Origin: an uncultured Porphyromonas sp.
GTDB taxonomy: Bacteria > Bacteroidota > Bacteroidia > Bacteroidales > Porphyromonadaceae
Reading direction: 5' to 3'
DNA length: 28,936 bases
Assembly: GCA_900538385.1 (NCBI GenBank)
Contig: UWSO01000027.1
Coordinates: 1-28,936 of the forward strand
Both the position numbers and the translations under genes were made by a program. Below the pieces are notes generated by a model that did no database searches, was not told where the DNA came from, and saw nothing but the letters and a program-made list of their open reading frames with translations. This document shows, piece after piece, positions 1 through 6,946 of the stretch. The stretch's first letter is position 1. Each line of letters starts with the position of its first letter.

Positions 1-35
1 ATCTATACTGAAAAAGAACTCCATTTCACCAACCA

Positions 36-55
36 TTTTGACCTTTAGGTCAAAA
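36..55. repeat. Near-perfect palindrome next to the repeat array
   Basis: Arms TTTTGACCT (36-44) and AGGTCAAAA (47-55) are perfect reverse complements separated by TT. It abuts the first unit of the 22-bp array at 56. It could be an operator or the stem of a hairpin; nothing else identifies it. Confidence 0.6.
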
Positions 56-171
56 GTTCCAAGGAAGGAACTCTTTAGTTCCAGCGGAGGAACTTTTCAG
101 TTCCAAGGGGGGAACTTTTCATTTCCAAGGCGGGAACTCTTCGGTTCCAAGGCGGGAACTTTTCAGTTCCA
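56..171. repeat. Tandem array of five 22-bp dyad units (array 1)
   Basis: Five consecutive 22-bp units start at 56, 78, 100, 122 and 144, and a partial unit (GTTCCA) follows at 166-171. The shared design is AGTTCC, about 6 variable bases, GGAACT, then 4 bases (TCTT/TTTC-like). The arms are inverted repeats and largely intact, while the spacer between them varies (AAGGAA, AGCGGA, AAGGGG, AAGGCG). The same family recurs in the same orientation at 24271-24370. Units are contiguous with no unique spacers, so this is not a CRISPR array. Confidence 0.9.
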
Positions 172-290
172 GAGAGAAGACGTTTGTAGGACAGCCGAAT
201 AAGACTACAACTGTCTGATGTTAAGAAGACGATGCAAGAAAACCCAGCACCTCTCAACCTATGCAGCTGAGTAGTACTGGGTACAAAAGA

Positions 291-323
291 CGTAGGGAGT
301 GTCCCCATTGGAGACTCCCTACG
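291..323. other. Strong hairpin, possible terminator
   Basis: Perfect 10-bp arms CGTAGGGAGT (291-300) and ACTCCCTACG (314-323), with an extra TCC/GGA pairing inside the loop. On the minus strand it is followed by TCTTTTG, so it could end leftward transcription from rpsU, whose coding region stops at 437. On the plus strand the following CAAATATT is a poor U-tract. Confidence 0.45.
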
Positions 324-436
324 CAAATATTCTAGTCATCAATGAAGCGTCCTTACCAATAGAGCGTCTGTGAGAGGATTAAGTCAAATCTCTCGCATAG
401 GTCGCTCGGAGTGGTAAGCCTCCAATAGCTCTTTTT

Positions 437-634
437 TTAAGCGTCTAGCTCCTCTTGACGAAGGGACTGCACGTAGCGAGCCTTCTCCATCATACGACGC
501 TTGACGTCTGAGGGCTTCTGAAATGCTTGGCGCTTACGGAGATTGCGAATGGTACCGATATCGTTGTACTTACGCTTATAACGCTTGAGTGCACGTTCGA
601 TGTTCTCGCCCTCCTTGATTGGTACAATTATCAT
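437..634 (-). CDS. rpsU: 30S ribosomal protein bS21
   Basis: A 65-residue basic protein starting MIIVPIKEGENIERALKRYK, with an RNLRKRQAFQKPS segment and a charged tail, which is the usual length and pattern of bS21. It is part of the small ribosomal subunit near the 3' end of 16S rRNA. In Bacteroidota it is known to help sequester the anti-Shine-Dalgarno. The gene is alone on this strand, divergent from the methyltransferase at 813, with its own consensus promoter about 85 bases upstream. The sequence just before the start is A-rich and has no GGAGG-like site. The start is chosen because the family begins with this IIVP-type sequence. Confidence 0.95.
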   Translation of the reverse strand: MIIVPIKEGENIERALKRYKRKYNDIGTIRNLRKRQAFQKPSDVKRRMMEKARYVQSLRQEELDA

Positions 635-717
635 ATTTGCTGTTCTTTGTATTACGTTTGTTTTGATGAGAATATTTCAAGGACAGTGTACCTAGCACAT
701 ATCCTTACTTCGGGGGG

Positions 718-749
718 CAAAGGTACAAACTTTATTTGAACTGGTCAAC
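718..749 (-). promoter_or_regulatory. rpsU promoter (Bacteroidota -33/-7)
   Basis: Read on the minus strand: TTG (748-746), 20 bp, TACCTTTG (725-718). This matches the Bacteroidota vegetative consensus TTG-N19/20-TAnnTTTG. Transcription would begin near 711, leaving a leader of about 77 nt before the rpsU ATG at 634. Confidence 0.8.
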
Positions 750-758
750 ACCTAGAGC

Positions 759-790
759 TTTGCAGATGATCTGCTTATCTGCTAACTTTG
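759..790 (+). promoter_or_regulatory. Promoter of the THUMP-like methyltransferase
   Basis: TTTG (759-762), 20 bp, TAACTTTG (783-790), followed by the ATG at 813, so the leader would be about 15 nt. Its -33 element lies roughly 10 bp from the -33 element of the divergent rpsU promoter. Confidence 0.8.
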
Positions 791-812
791 CGCTGTAGAC
801 AATGATGCCAGT

Positions 813-2054
813 ATGTTATCACAGCAAGAAATAGAGCAAGCGGTAGCGCTGAGTAGACTCTGGGCAGATCGATCGCCTGACAGAATTCTCTTCGAGCGGA
901 GTGATTTGGAGCCTGAGTTAAAGCGCCAGATTGCTCTACAGGTCTCCCTCCTGCCGAAGATGCAACGCAAGATGCCACACTTCCTCCAGGGCGGTGGATA
1001 CGTCCCGCACAGAGTCAACTTCGAGCAGTCTAGTAGTGAGCTTACGGCATGCTACAAGCAGCAGTTCGTCACGAACCATGATCGTGTCTTAGATATGACT
1101 GGCGGAATGGGTATTGATGCGCTTTCGATGGCTTCTGTGGCAGAGGGTAGTCTGATCTATGAGATAGATCCGATTATGGCGCAAGCCTTGACTTACAATG
1201 TGCATAAGCTCCTGCAGCGAGACAGTGTGACGGTGCGCTGCGGAGATGCACTGGCGGAGATCGAAGCTTCTACACTAGAGGGGATAACGCTCGTCTATGC
1301 TGATCCTGCACGACGAGATATGGACAACCCGAACAAACGACTCATTAGTATGGAGGAGTATAGTCCGGCACCTCTCGAGATCGTAGCTCGGCTGCAGGAG
1401 CTAGGCTATACGGGGCGCCTGCTGCTCAAACTCTCCCCCATGCTAGACATTCAATGGGTATTGGAGCAGCTCCCACATGTCTACGAACTCCATATCGTGC
1501 AGCTACAGGATGAGGTCAAGGAGCTGCTGGTCGCTATCTCTCTGCGTCCACAAGATGTAGATGTAGAAGTCCATCTCGCTGTGGTGGATCGCTTTGGCGA
1601 GGTTAGCCAGTGGAGCTTTCCTTACCATGCCTTATCATCTGTTCGTAAGACCTACGCGACCAAAGTAGAGCAGTATATTCATATTCCTCAGCCACTTCTA
1701 ATGAAAAGTGGTGCCTATCACCTCATTGCCGAGGAGCAGTCGCTCTCCTTGCTCGGTCCTAACAGCCACATATACACCTCTTCGCAGGCATCTACTAGCC
1801 CTCTGTACAAGACTTATAAACTGATAGAGGAGCTGGACTATAGCAAGTCAACTCTCAGAGGGAAGAGCCTGCAGTCCATTCGTCAACGCTACCCAGCACT
1901 CACGATTATGTCTAGACACTTTCCTCTGACAGCTCAAGAGCTCAAGAAGACGCTCAGAACTGACGAGAGTGATACATATTACTTGCTTGCTACGACCCTA
2001 GGAGAGCGAGAGCGTAAGCTATTGATCCTCACATCTTGTCAGCCAACAGCATAG
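813..2054 (+). CDS. Class I SAM-dependent methyltransferase with THUMP-like domain
   Basis: 413 residues. A class I methyltransferase core is visible: motif I VLDMTGGMGIDALS near residues 92-105, an acidic end of strand 2 (YEIDP), and motif IV-like ADPARRD. These resemble RNA or DNA methyltransferases of the RsmD/Trm type. The C-terminal half, ending near MSRHFPLTAQELKKTLRT, fits the THUMP-like domain found in a Bacteroidota/Actinobacteria family annotated only as class I methyltransferase. The substrate is unknown, probably RNA by inference from the THUMP-like part. It is transcribed alone from a consensus promoter with a short leader. ATG 813 lies about 15 bases after the predicted transcription start. 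Confidence 0.85.
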   Translation: MLSQQEIEQAVALSRLWADRSPDRILFERSDLEPELKRQIALQVSLLPKMQRKMPHFLQGGGYVPHRVNFEQSSSELTACYKQQFVTNHDRVLDMTGGMGIDALSMASVAEGSLIYEIDPIMAQALTYNVHKLLQRDSVTVRCGDALAEIEASTLEGITLVYADPARRDMDNPNKRLISMEEYSPAPLEIVARLQELGYTGRLLLKLSPMLDIQWVLEQLPHVYELHIVQLQDEVKELLVAISLRPQDVDVEVHLAVVDRFGEVSQWSFPYHALSSVRKTYATKVEQYIHIPQPLLMKSGAYHLIAEEQSLSLLGPNSHIYTSSQASTSPLYKTYKLIEELDYSKSTLRGKSLQSIRQRYPALTIMSRHFPLTAQELKKTLRTDESDTYYLLATTLGERERKLLILTSCQPTA

Positions 2055-2125
2055 AAAAAAGAATTCCCCCACAAGTATAAGTACTCGAGGAGGAACTAAA
2101 GAAATGAAAAACTGTTTTATCGTAG

Positions 2126-2196
2126 AGGTTCGTGGCGGATTTGAACCGCCGTACACGGTTTTGCAGACCGTTGCCTAACCACTCGGCCAACGAACC
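2126..2196 (-). tRNA. tRNA-Cys (GCA)
   Basis: On the minus strand the cloverleaf starts GGTTCGT at 2196 and closes with ACGAACC plus discriminator U at 2126. The anticodon stem ACGGT/ACCGT encloses CTGCAAA, giving anticodon GCA (Cys). The T arm is GGCGG-TTCAAAT-CCGCC. U73 is the expected discriminator for tRNA-Cys. The 3' CCA is not encoded. Length is 71 nt. Confidence 0.95.
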
Positions 2197-2218
2197 ATTG
2201 CTTTCGTGATTACGGCTA

Positions 2219-2249
2219 CAAAGGTACAACAATTTTTGGACAAACCAAA
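2219..2249 (-). promoter_or_regulatory. tRNA-Cys promoter
   Basis: Minus strand: TTTG (2249-2246), 19 bp, TACCTTTG (2226-2219). Start expected near 2212, about 16 nt before the mature tRNA 5' end. This fits a single-tRNA transcription unit. Confidence 0.75.
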
Positions 2250-2302
2250 AGCTTCAGCTTTTTCCCCATACAAGTTTGACAGATCACCAGCGGGTTCATC
2301 CG

Positions 2303-2510
2303 AATCTTCGTATGGAAAATCCTGAATTTCTCCGAAGAGATTTCGTGATTTCCACGGAGATACAGAAAAATTCTTCGGACCTATGCTTTCATTCCCCCGA
2401 AGTTTCAGTCCATTCCTCCGAAGAGTTTTTTCATCCCTCGGAGGAAATAGTTATTTTCCAGGGAGCTATTTGCAAATTGCTCCGAAGAGATGCTAGTCAT
2501 CGGAAAATGT
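2303..2510. repeat. Degenerate ~21-22-bp repeat array (array 2)
   Basis: Units of 20-22 bp begin with ATYY and carry variants of CTCCGAAGAG or CGGAG. Clear copies of CTCCGAAGAG are near 2330, 2426 and 2490, and decayed copies (CACGGAGA, CTTCGGAC, CCCCGAAG, CCTCGGAGG) lie between them. Period and position just upstream of a promoter (-33 at 2536) match the other arrays in the window, but the unit sequence differs. A 107-codon open frame crosses it; its composition follows the repeats and I do not regard it as a gene. Confidence 0.65.
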
Positions 2511-2535
2511 CGGTGAGGGGGGGTGATGAAGTGCT

Positions 2536-2567
2536 TTTGGTAGTGAGGTCTAAAATGAGTACTTTTG
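2536..2567 (+). promoter_or_regulatory. Promoter of the lysS-dxr run
   Basis: TTTG (2536-2539), 20 bp, TACTTTTG (2560-2567), a full match to TTTG-N20-TAnnTTTG. It predicts a start near 2574 and a leader of about 140 nt before lysS. Confidence 0.75.
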
Positions 2568-2573
2568 CAGAGG

Positions 2574-2712
2574 GTGTATTGCATATACGCCTCAGCTAGC
2601 TTGAGCCTATCTTTTCTCCTCAGCCGATTTGAGGGGGAAGGGGTGGGTATTTACCACCTAATTATTGCTGTATACTCAGCGGGTGGGAGCGTTTTTATAC
2701 TTAACTATAGTT
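2574..2712 (+). promoter_or_regulatory. Structured 5' leader of lysS
   Basis: Several consecutive hairpins can be drawn. The small stem CTCA/TGAG is at 2591-2594 and 2602-2605. A 12-bp stem at 2611-2622 and 2630-2641 has three G-U pairs. Stem GGTGG/CCACC is at 2642-2646 and 2654-2658. Stem GCTG/CAGC is at 2667-2670 and 2677-2680. The long stem and the GGTGG stem are adjacent and cannot both keep G2641-2642 extended. No known riboswitch class is recognised, and a regulatory role is inference. Confidence 0.4.
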
Positions 2713-4452
2713 ATGGACTTACACTTACTAGAACTTAGTGACCAGGAGATAGCACGTCGCAACAGCCTAGACGAGATCCGTCAGATGGGCATCAACCCTT
2801 ATCCAGCAGCCGAGTATGTCGTGACGGCGCATGCTCAAGAGATACAGGACCAATATCAGGATGAGGCGCCTCGCATGGAGGTGAGCATCGCTGGTCGTGT
2901 CATGAGCCGACGCATCATGGGCAAGGCTTCCTTTATGGAGCTACAAGATGCCTCGGGGCGTATACAGGTCTATGTGACCCGTGATGATCTCTGCCCAGGA
3001 GAGGATAAGGATCTATATAACAAGCTCTTTAAGAAGCTCCTCGACATTGGTGACATCGTCGGTGTCAAGGGCTTTGTCTTCCGTACCCAGACGGGCGAGA
3101 TCTCGGTGCATGCCGAGGAACTGACCTTGCTGAGCAAGGCGCTGCGCCCGCTCCCTATCGTCAAGGCTAAGGACGATCAGGTCTTCGATGGCTTTACCGA
3201 TCCTGAGCTACGCTACCGTCGTCGCTACGTGGATCTGATAGTCAACGAGGAGGTAAAGGGCATCTTCATCAAGCGTACGAAGATCTTCCAGTCGATGCGC
3301 AACTTCTTCAATTCACGTGGCTACCTAGAGGTGGATACACCTGTCCTACAGTCTATCCCTGGCGGTGCTGCAGCTCGTCCCTTCGTGACGCACCACAATG
3401 CGCTTGACATACCGCTCTACCTACGCATCGCCAATGAGCTTTACCTCAAAAGGTTGATCGTGGGTGGCTTCGGGGGCGTCTACGAGTTTAGCCGTAACTT
3501 CCGCAATGAGGGTATGGACCGGACGCACAATCCTGAGTTTACCTGTATGGAGATCTACGTCGCCTACAAGGACTACCGATGGATGATGCAGATGACGGAG
3601 CAGATGATCGAGCATATCTGTCAGGAGGTGCTAGGCTCTACGACCATTCAGGTAGGGGAGCACACGATAGAGTTTAAGCCTCCCTATCGTCGCCTTACGA
3701 TGATCGACGCTATCCAAGAGTATGGCGGGGTCAACATCGATGGCATGGACGAGGCTGAGCTACGCAAGGTGTGCCAAGCTAAGGGCGTAGAGATCGATGA
3801 CACGATGGGTGTCGGCAAGCTGATTGACGAGCTCTTTGGCGCGGTTGCTGAGCCACACTTGGTGCAGCCGACCTTCATCATAGACTATCCGAAGGCGATG
3901 TCTCCGCTCACAAAGGAGCACCGCGATAGGAGCGATCTGACAGAGCGCTTCGAGCTATTTGTCAATGGTAAGGAGCTGGCCAATGCCTACTCAGAGCTCA
4001 ACGACCCGATAGATCAGCGTCACCGCTTTGAAGATCAATTACGTCTGAGCGAGCGTGGCGACGATGAGGCGATGTATATCGATCACGACTTCCTACGTGC
4101 TCTAGAGTTTGGTATGCCCCCCACATCTGGTATGGGTATTGGTATGGATCGTCTCGTGATGCTCTTGACAGGTCAGGAGAGTATTCAGGAGGTGCTGCTC
4201 TTCCCACAGATGCGTCCTGAGATACAGCCTAAGCGTGACAAGAAGGAGGCTTATGAAGCTGTTGGCATTGACAAAACGTGGGTGCCACTCTTACAGAAGG
4301 CTGGGTACCTCACTGTCGCAGACCTTGCGGGCAAAGCTCCGGGCAAGGTGATGCAGCAGATGATGGATATCAATAAGAAGTATAAGCTAGGCTTGCAGAT
4401 CCCCGCACTGGAAGAAATATCCAAGTGGGTGGGCGAGGAGTCTACGAAATAA
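2713..4452 (+). CDS. lysS: Lysyl-tRNA synthetase, class II
   Basis: Charges tRNA-Lys with lysine in the cytoplasm. The start at 2713 gives 579 residues beginning MDLHLLELSDQEIARR; an upstream in-frame start would add 16 unconserved residues. An OB-fold anticodon-binding domain covers roughly residues 55-145. The class II core shows motif 2 (FRNEGMDRTHNPEFTCMEIY) and motif 3 (GMGIGMDRLVMLLTG). After the usual end of bacterial LysRS (LLFPQMRPE) there are about 70 more residues (VGIDKTWVPLLQKAGYLTVA...), resembling a helix-hairpin-helix-like module; E. coli LysS, at 505 residues, lacks it. First gene of a long co-directional run, behind a consensus promoter and a folded leader. Confidence 0.97.
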   Translation: MDLHLLELSDQEIARRNSLDEIRQMGINPYPAAEYVVTAHAQEIQDQYQDEAPRMEVSIAGRVMSRRIMGKASFMELQDASGRIQVYVTRDDLCPGEDKDLYNKLFKKLLDIGDIVGVKGFVFRTQTGEISVHAEELTLLSKALRPLPIVKAKDDQVFDGFTDPELRYRRRYVDLIVNEEVKGIFIKRTKIFQSMRNFFNSRGYLEVDTPVLQSIPGGAAARPFVTHHNALDIPLYLRIANELYLKRLIVGGFGGVYEFSRNFRNEGMDRTHNPEFTCMEIYVAYKDYRWMMQMTEQMIEHICQEVLGSTTIQVGEHTIEFKPPYRRLTMIDAIQEYGGVNIDGMDEAELRKVCQAKGVEIDDTMGVGKLIDELFGAVAEPHLVQPTFIIDYPKAMSPLTKEHRDRSDLTERFELFVNGKELANAYSELNDPIDQRHRFEDQLRLSERGDDEAMYIDHDFLRALEFGMPPTSGMGIGMDRLVMLLTGQESIQEVLLFPQMRPEIQPKRDKKEAYEAVGIDKTWVPLLQKAGYLTVADLAGKAPGKVMQQMMDINKKYKLGLQIPALEEISKWVGEESTK

Positions 4453-4511
4453 TCAAAGTTCACGCATAGCTCTTTTGCTAGAGGGCATGGCGTGTATACG
4501 GTACAGTCAAT

Positions 4512-5519
4512 ATGGATATTGGTCGCATAGGCATACTAGGTAGTGGTAGCTGGGCTACTGCTCTGGCTAAGATCTCTCTAGAGTCTACGCCTGAGATAAA
4601 TTGGTTTGTGCGTCGTGATGATCAGGTGCAGCGCTTTAAGGCTACGGGACACAACCCCGACTACCTCTCGAGTGCTGCCTTTGATCCAGAGAGGATAACC
4701 TTCTACACAGAGGGTTCGATCAACCCTTTCTTTCGCAATAGTGACACCATCATCTTGGTGACCCCTTCGCCCTACATCAAGCACTACCTCAAGAAGGTGA
4801 AGCGTAGTAGCATACGTGGCAAGTTGGTCATCAATGCGATCAAGGGGATCGTACCTGACGAAAACCTTTTGGTCTCAGAGTTTCTCATCAAGGAGTTCTC
4901 CCTGCCGAAGGAGCAGATCGGCGTGGTGAGTGGCCCTTGTCACGCTGAGGAGGTAGCGCAGGAGCGCCGTAGCTACTTGACCACAGGAGCTTACAGTAGT
5001 GAGCTGGCGCATCTGATGGCTGACACGCTCTCGTGTGACTACATAACCTGTACCACTTCAGATGATGTGGTCGGCATTGAGTTTGCCTCGGTACTAAAGA
5101 ATATCTACGCCATCGCTGCGGGTATCTGCAACGGACTCAACTATGGAGACAACTTCCAGAGCGTGCTCATCAGCAACGCTATTGCTGAGATGAATAGCTT
5201 TGTCAATACGGTGCACCTGCTCAACAATCGTGTCATCACCAACTCGGTCTATCTAGGCGATTTGCTCGTGACTGCTTACTCTAACTATAGTCGCAACCGT
5301 ACTTTCGGCACGATGATCGGCAAGGGGTACAGTGTCAAGGCGGCACAGGTCGAGATGGAGATGGTGGCGGAGGGCTACTATGGTGCTAAGTGTGTGCGCG
5401 AACTCAACACGACACGCTACCGAGTCAATATGCCGATCATGGACGCTGTCTACGAGATACTCTATAATAAGCAGTCGGCCAAGGAGACCATTGAGCGGCT
5501 CTCGCTCAAGTTCCGCTAA
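4512..5519 (+). CDS. gpsA: Glycerol-3-phosphate dehydrogenase [NAD(P)+]
   Basis: 335 residues. Makes sn-glycerol 3-phosphate from dihydroxyacetone phosphate for phospholipid synthesis. The N-terminal Rossmann glycine motif GILGSGSWATALAK (residues 7-20) binds NAD(P)H. Other family marks are NAIKGI, GPCHAEEV, SVLKNIYAIAAGI (catalytic lysine region) and SRNRTFG. The length is normal. It lies 59 bp after lysS with no separate consensus promoter that I can see, so it is probably cotranscribed. No Shine-Dalgarno precedes the ATG. Confidence 0.96.
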   Translation: MDIGRIGILGSGSWATALAKISLESTPEINWFVRRDDQVQRFKATGHNPDYLSSAAFDPERITFYTEGSINPFFRNSDTIILVTPSPYIKHYLKKVKRSSIRGKLVINAIKGIVPDENLLVSEFLIKEFSLPKEQIGVVSGPCHAEEVAQERRSYLTTGAYSSELAHLMADTLSCDYITCTTSDDVVGIEFASVLKNIYAIAAGICNGLNYGDNFQSVLISNAIAEMNSFVNTVHLLNNRVITNSVYLGDLLVTAYSNYSRNRTFGTMIGKGYSVKAAQVEMEMVAEGYYGAKCVRELNTTRYRVNMPIMDAVYEILYNKQSAKETIERLSLKFR

Positions 5520-5578
5520 ACTCTTGCTTAAGCCCCTGCTGACGGACGAAACCTTCTAACCTAACACACGATACAACC

Positions 5579-6946
5579 ATGAAGACAGCCGCATCGCTCA
5601 TTCAGATCGACACAACACATGCGCAGGCTCATCTATCGGCAGAGACCATCCGACAAGCGGAGCAAGATGCGCTCGCAGCAATTGAGACGCTACACACGGG
5701 CTCAGGCGCTGGTAACGACTTCTTAGGCTGGCTCACGCTCCCCGAGGAGATGCTCGAGCGTGACCTTTGCAAGCGAGTACAGACGGTAGCCGACAGGCTT
5801 CGCCATGAGTGCCTATATATAATATGTATAGGCATCGGGGGCAGCTACCTAGGTGGCAAAGCGGTCATGGAGGCACTCGGAGACCACTTCTCCACGCATC
5901 GTCAGCCGGAGCTGGGACGTCCACAGGTACTCTTCGCTGGAAACAATATCAGCAGTGATTATCTGCACGACCTGATGGATTTGGTGGTGGACAAGCCTTT
6001 TGGCATTGTCAATATCTCTAAGAGTGGCACGACGACCGAGCCGGCCATTGCCTTCCGCATGCTGAGCCAATACTTAGTGGCTCGTGATGGGCAGGAGGTG
6101 GCTAAGCGACGTATCGTAGCCATTACCGACAAGAAGCGGGGTGCTCTGCGTCGTCTAGCAGACGAGCAGGGGTACGATACCTTCGTCATACCAGATGATG
6201 TAGGCGGTCGCTTCTCCGTGCTGACTCCTGTGGGATTGTTGCCGATTGCTCTGGCAGGCTTTGACATTGAGGCTTTGCTCCAAGGTGCGAGTGACACGGC
6301 ACTCCTATACCGTCGCACGGAACATCCGCTAGAGACCCCAGCCGTGCAGTATGCCGTGACAAGACAAGCCGCCTATCGAGAGCGCGCTGTGAGCGAGGTG
6401 CTGGTCGCCTTCGAGCCTCGGCTGAGTGCCATGGGGCAGTGGTGGATGCAGCTCTTTGGCGAGAGCGAAGGCAAGGAGGGCAAGGGACTACTCCCGCTCT
6501 CTCTGACCTACACGACAGATCTGCACTCGATGGGGCAGTGGATACAGCAGGGTCCCCACAACATCCTCGAGACGATGATTGTCGTCGACACGCCGCGAGA
6601 CACCATCACCATCCCAACAGATGAGCAAAACCTAGACGGTCTCAACTACCTAGCAGGCGAAACGATGCACTATGTCAATGAGCAGGCGCATCTAGGCACG
6701 CTCTTAGCGCACGAAGATGGCGGTGTGCCAGTCTTGCAGTTGCAGTTGCCGCAGATCGATGCTAGGACGATTGGCGCCTTCATCTATACGATGGAGTATG
6801 CGGTCGCCGTCAGTGGCTATATGATGGGGATCAACCCCTTTGACCAGCCAGGTGTGGAGGACTACAAGCGCAATATGTTTGCCCTCCTAGCTAAGCCAGG
6901 CTTCGAGAGCGAGACAAAAGCGATGCGCCAGCGGCTCAACAAATGA
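5579..6946 (+). CDS. pgi: Glucose-6-phosphate isomerase
   Basis: 455 residues, the shorter bacterial form of PGI, interconverting glucose 6-phosphate and fructose 6-phosphate. Visible signatures are the sugar-phosphate loops IGIGGSYLGGKAVMEAL and VNISKSGTTTEPAIAFRML, the catalytic-glutamate region FGESEGKEGKG, and the C-terminal VEDYKRNMFALL, which corresponds to the PGI signature with the active-site lysine. Starts 59 bp after gpsA, and its stop overlaps the next start by 4 bases (ATGA at 6943-6946), suggesting translational coupling. Confidence 0.96.
   Translation: MKTAASLIQIDTTHAQAHLSAETIRQAEQDALAAIETLHTGSGAGNDFLGWLTLPEEMLERDLCKRVQTVADRLRHECLYIICIGIGGSYLGGKAVMEALGDHFSTHRQPELGRPQVLFAGNNISSDYLHDLMDLVVDKPFGIVNISKSGTTTEPAIAFRMLSQYLVARDGQEVAKRRIVAITDKKRGALRRLADEQGYDTFVIPDDVGGRFSVLTPVGLLPIALAGFDIEALLQGASDTALLYRRTEHPLETPAVQYAVTRQAAYRERAVSEVLVAFEPRLSAMGQWWMQLFGESEGKEGKGLLPLSLTYTTDLHSMGQWIQQGPHNILETMIVVDTPRDTITIPTDEQNLDGLNYLAGETMHYVNEQAHLGTLLAHEDGGVPVLQLQLPQIDARTIGAFIYTMEYAVAVSGYMMGINPFDQPGVEDYKRNMFALLAKPGFESETKAMRQRLNK

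Larger units (their letters stand above)
1..436. other. Gene-free intergenic region with repeats and hairpins
   Basis: No convincing gene is seen. The only longer open frame runs antisense through the repeat array and looks spurious. The stretch holds a 20-bp palindrome (36-55), a five-unit 22-bp repeat array (56-171), a possible pseudoknot (184-215), a weak ACCCAG/CTGGGT inverted repeat (242-247 and 277-282) and a strong hairpin (291-323). The remainder up to the rpsU stop codon shows nothing I recognise. Confidence 0.7.

Noticed and set aside
56..171. CRISPR array
   Set aside because: Units are contiguous and about 22 bp including the dyad, with no unique spacers; no cas genes are in the window. 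The same holds for arrays 2, 3 and 4.
75..326. 83-codon minus-strand open frame
   Set aside because: It reads through the repeat array and hairpin, its composition follows the repeat, and it has no recognisable domain or promoter.
2104..2178. 24-codon ORF preceded by GGAGG (2089-2093)
   Set aside because: It translates the antisense strand of tRNA-Cys, giving the well-known false RGGFEPP-type peptide. The SD-like site is probably chance, since real genes here lack one.
2276..2599. 107-codon plus-strand open frame upstream of lysS
   Set aside because: It is built from degenerate repeat units and runs through the lysS promoter; no domain is recognised.
5959..6318. 119-codon minus-strand open frame inside pgi
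   Set aside because: It is antisense to conserved pgi blocks (sugar-phosphate loop) and of low-complexity composition.
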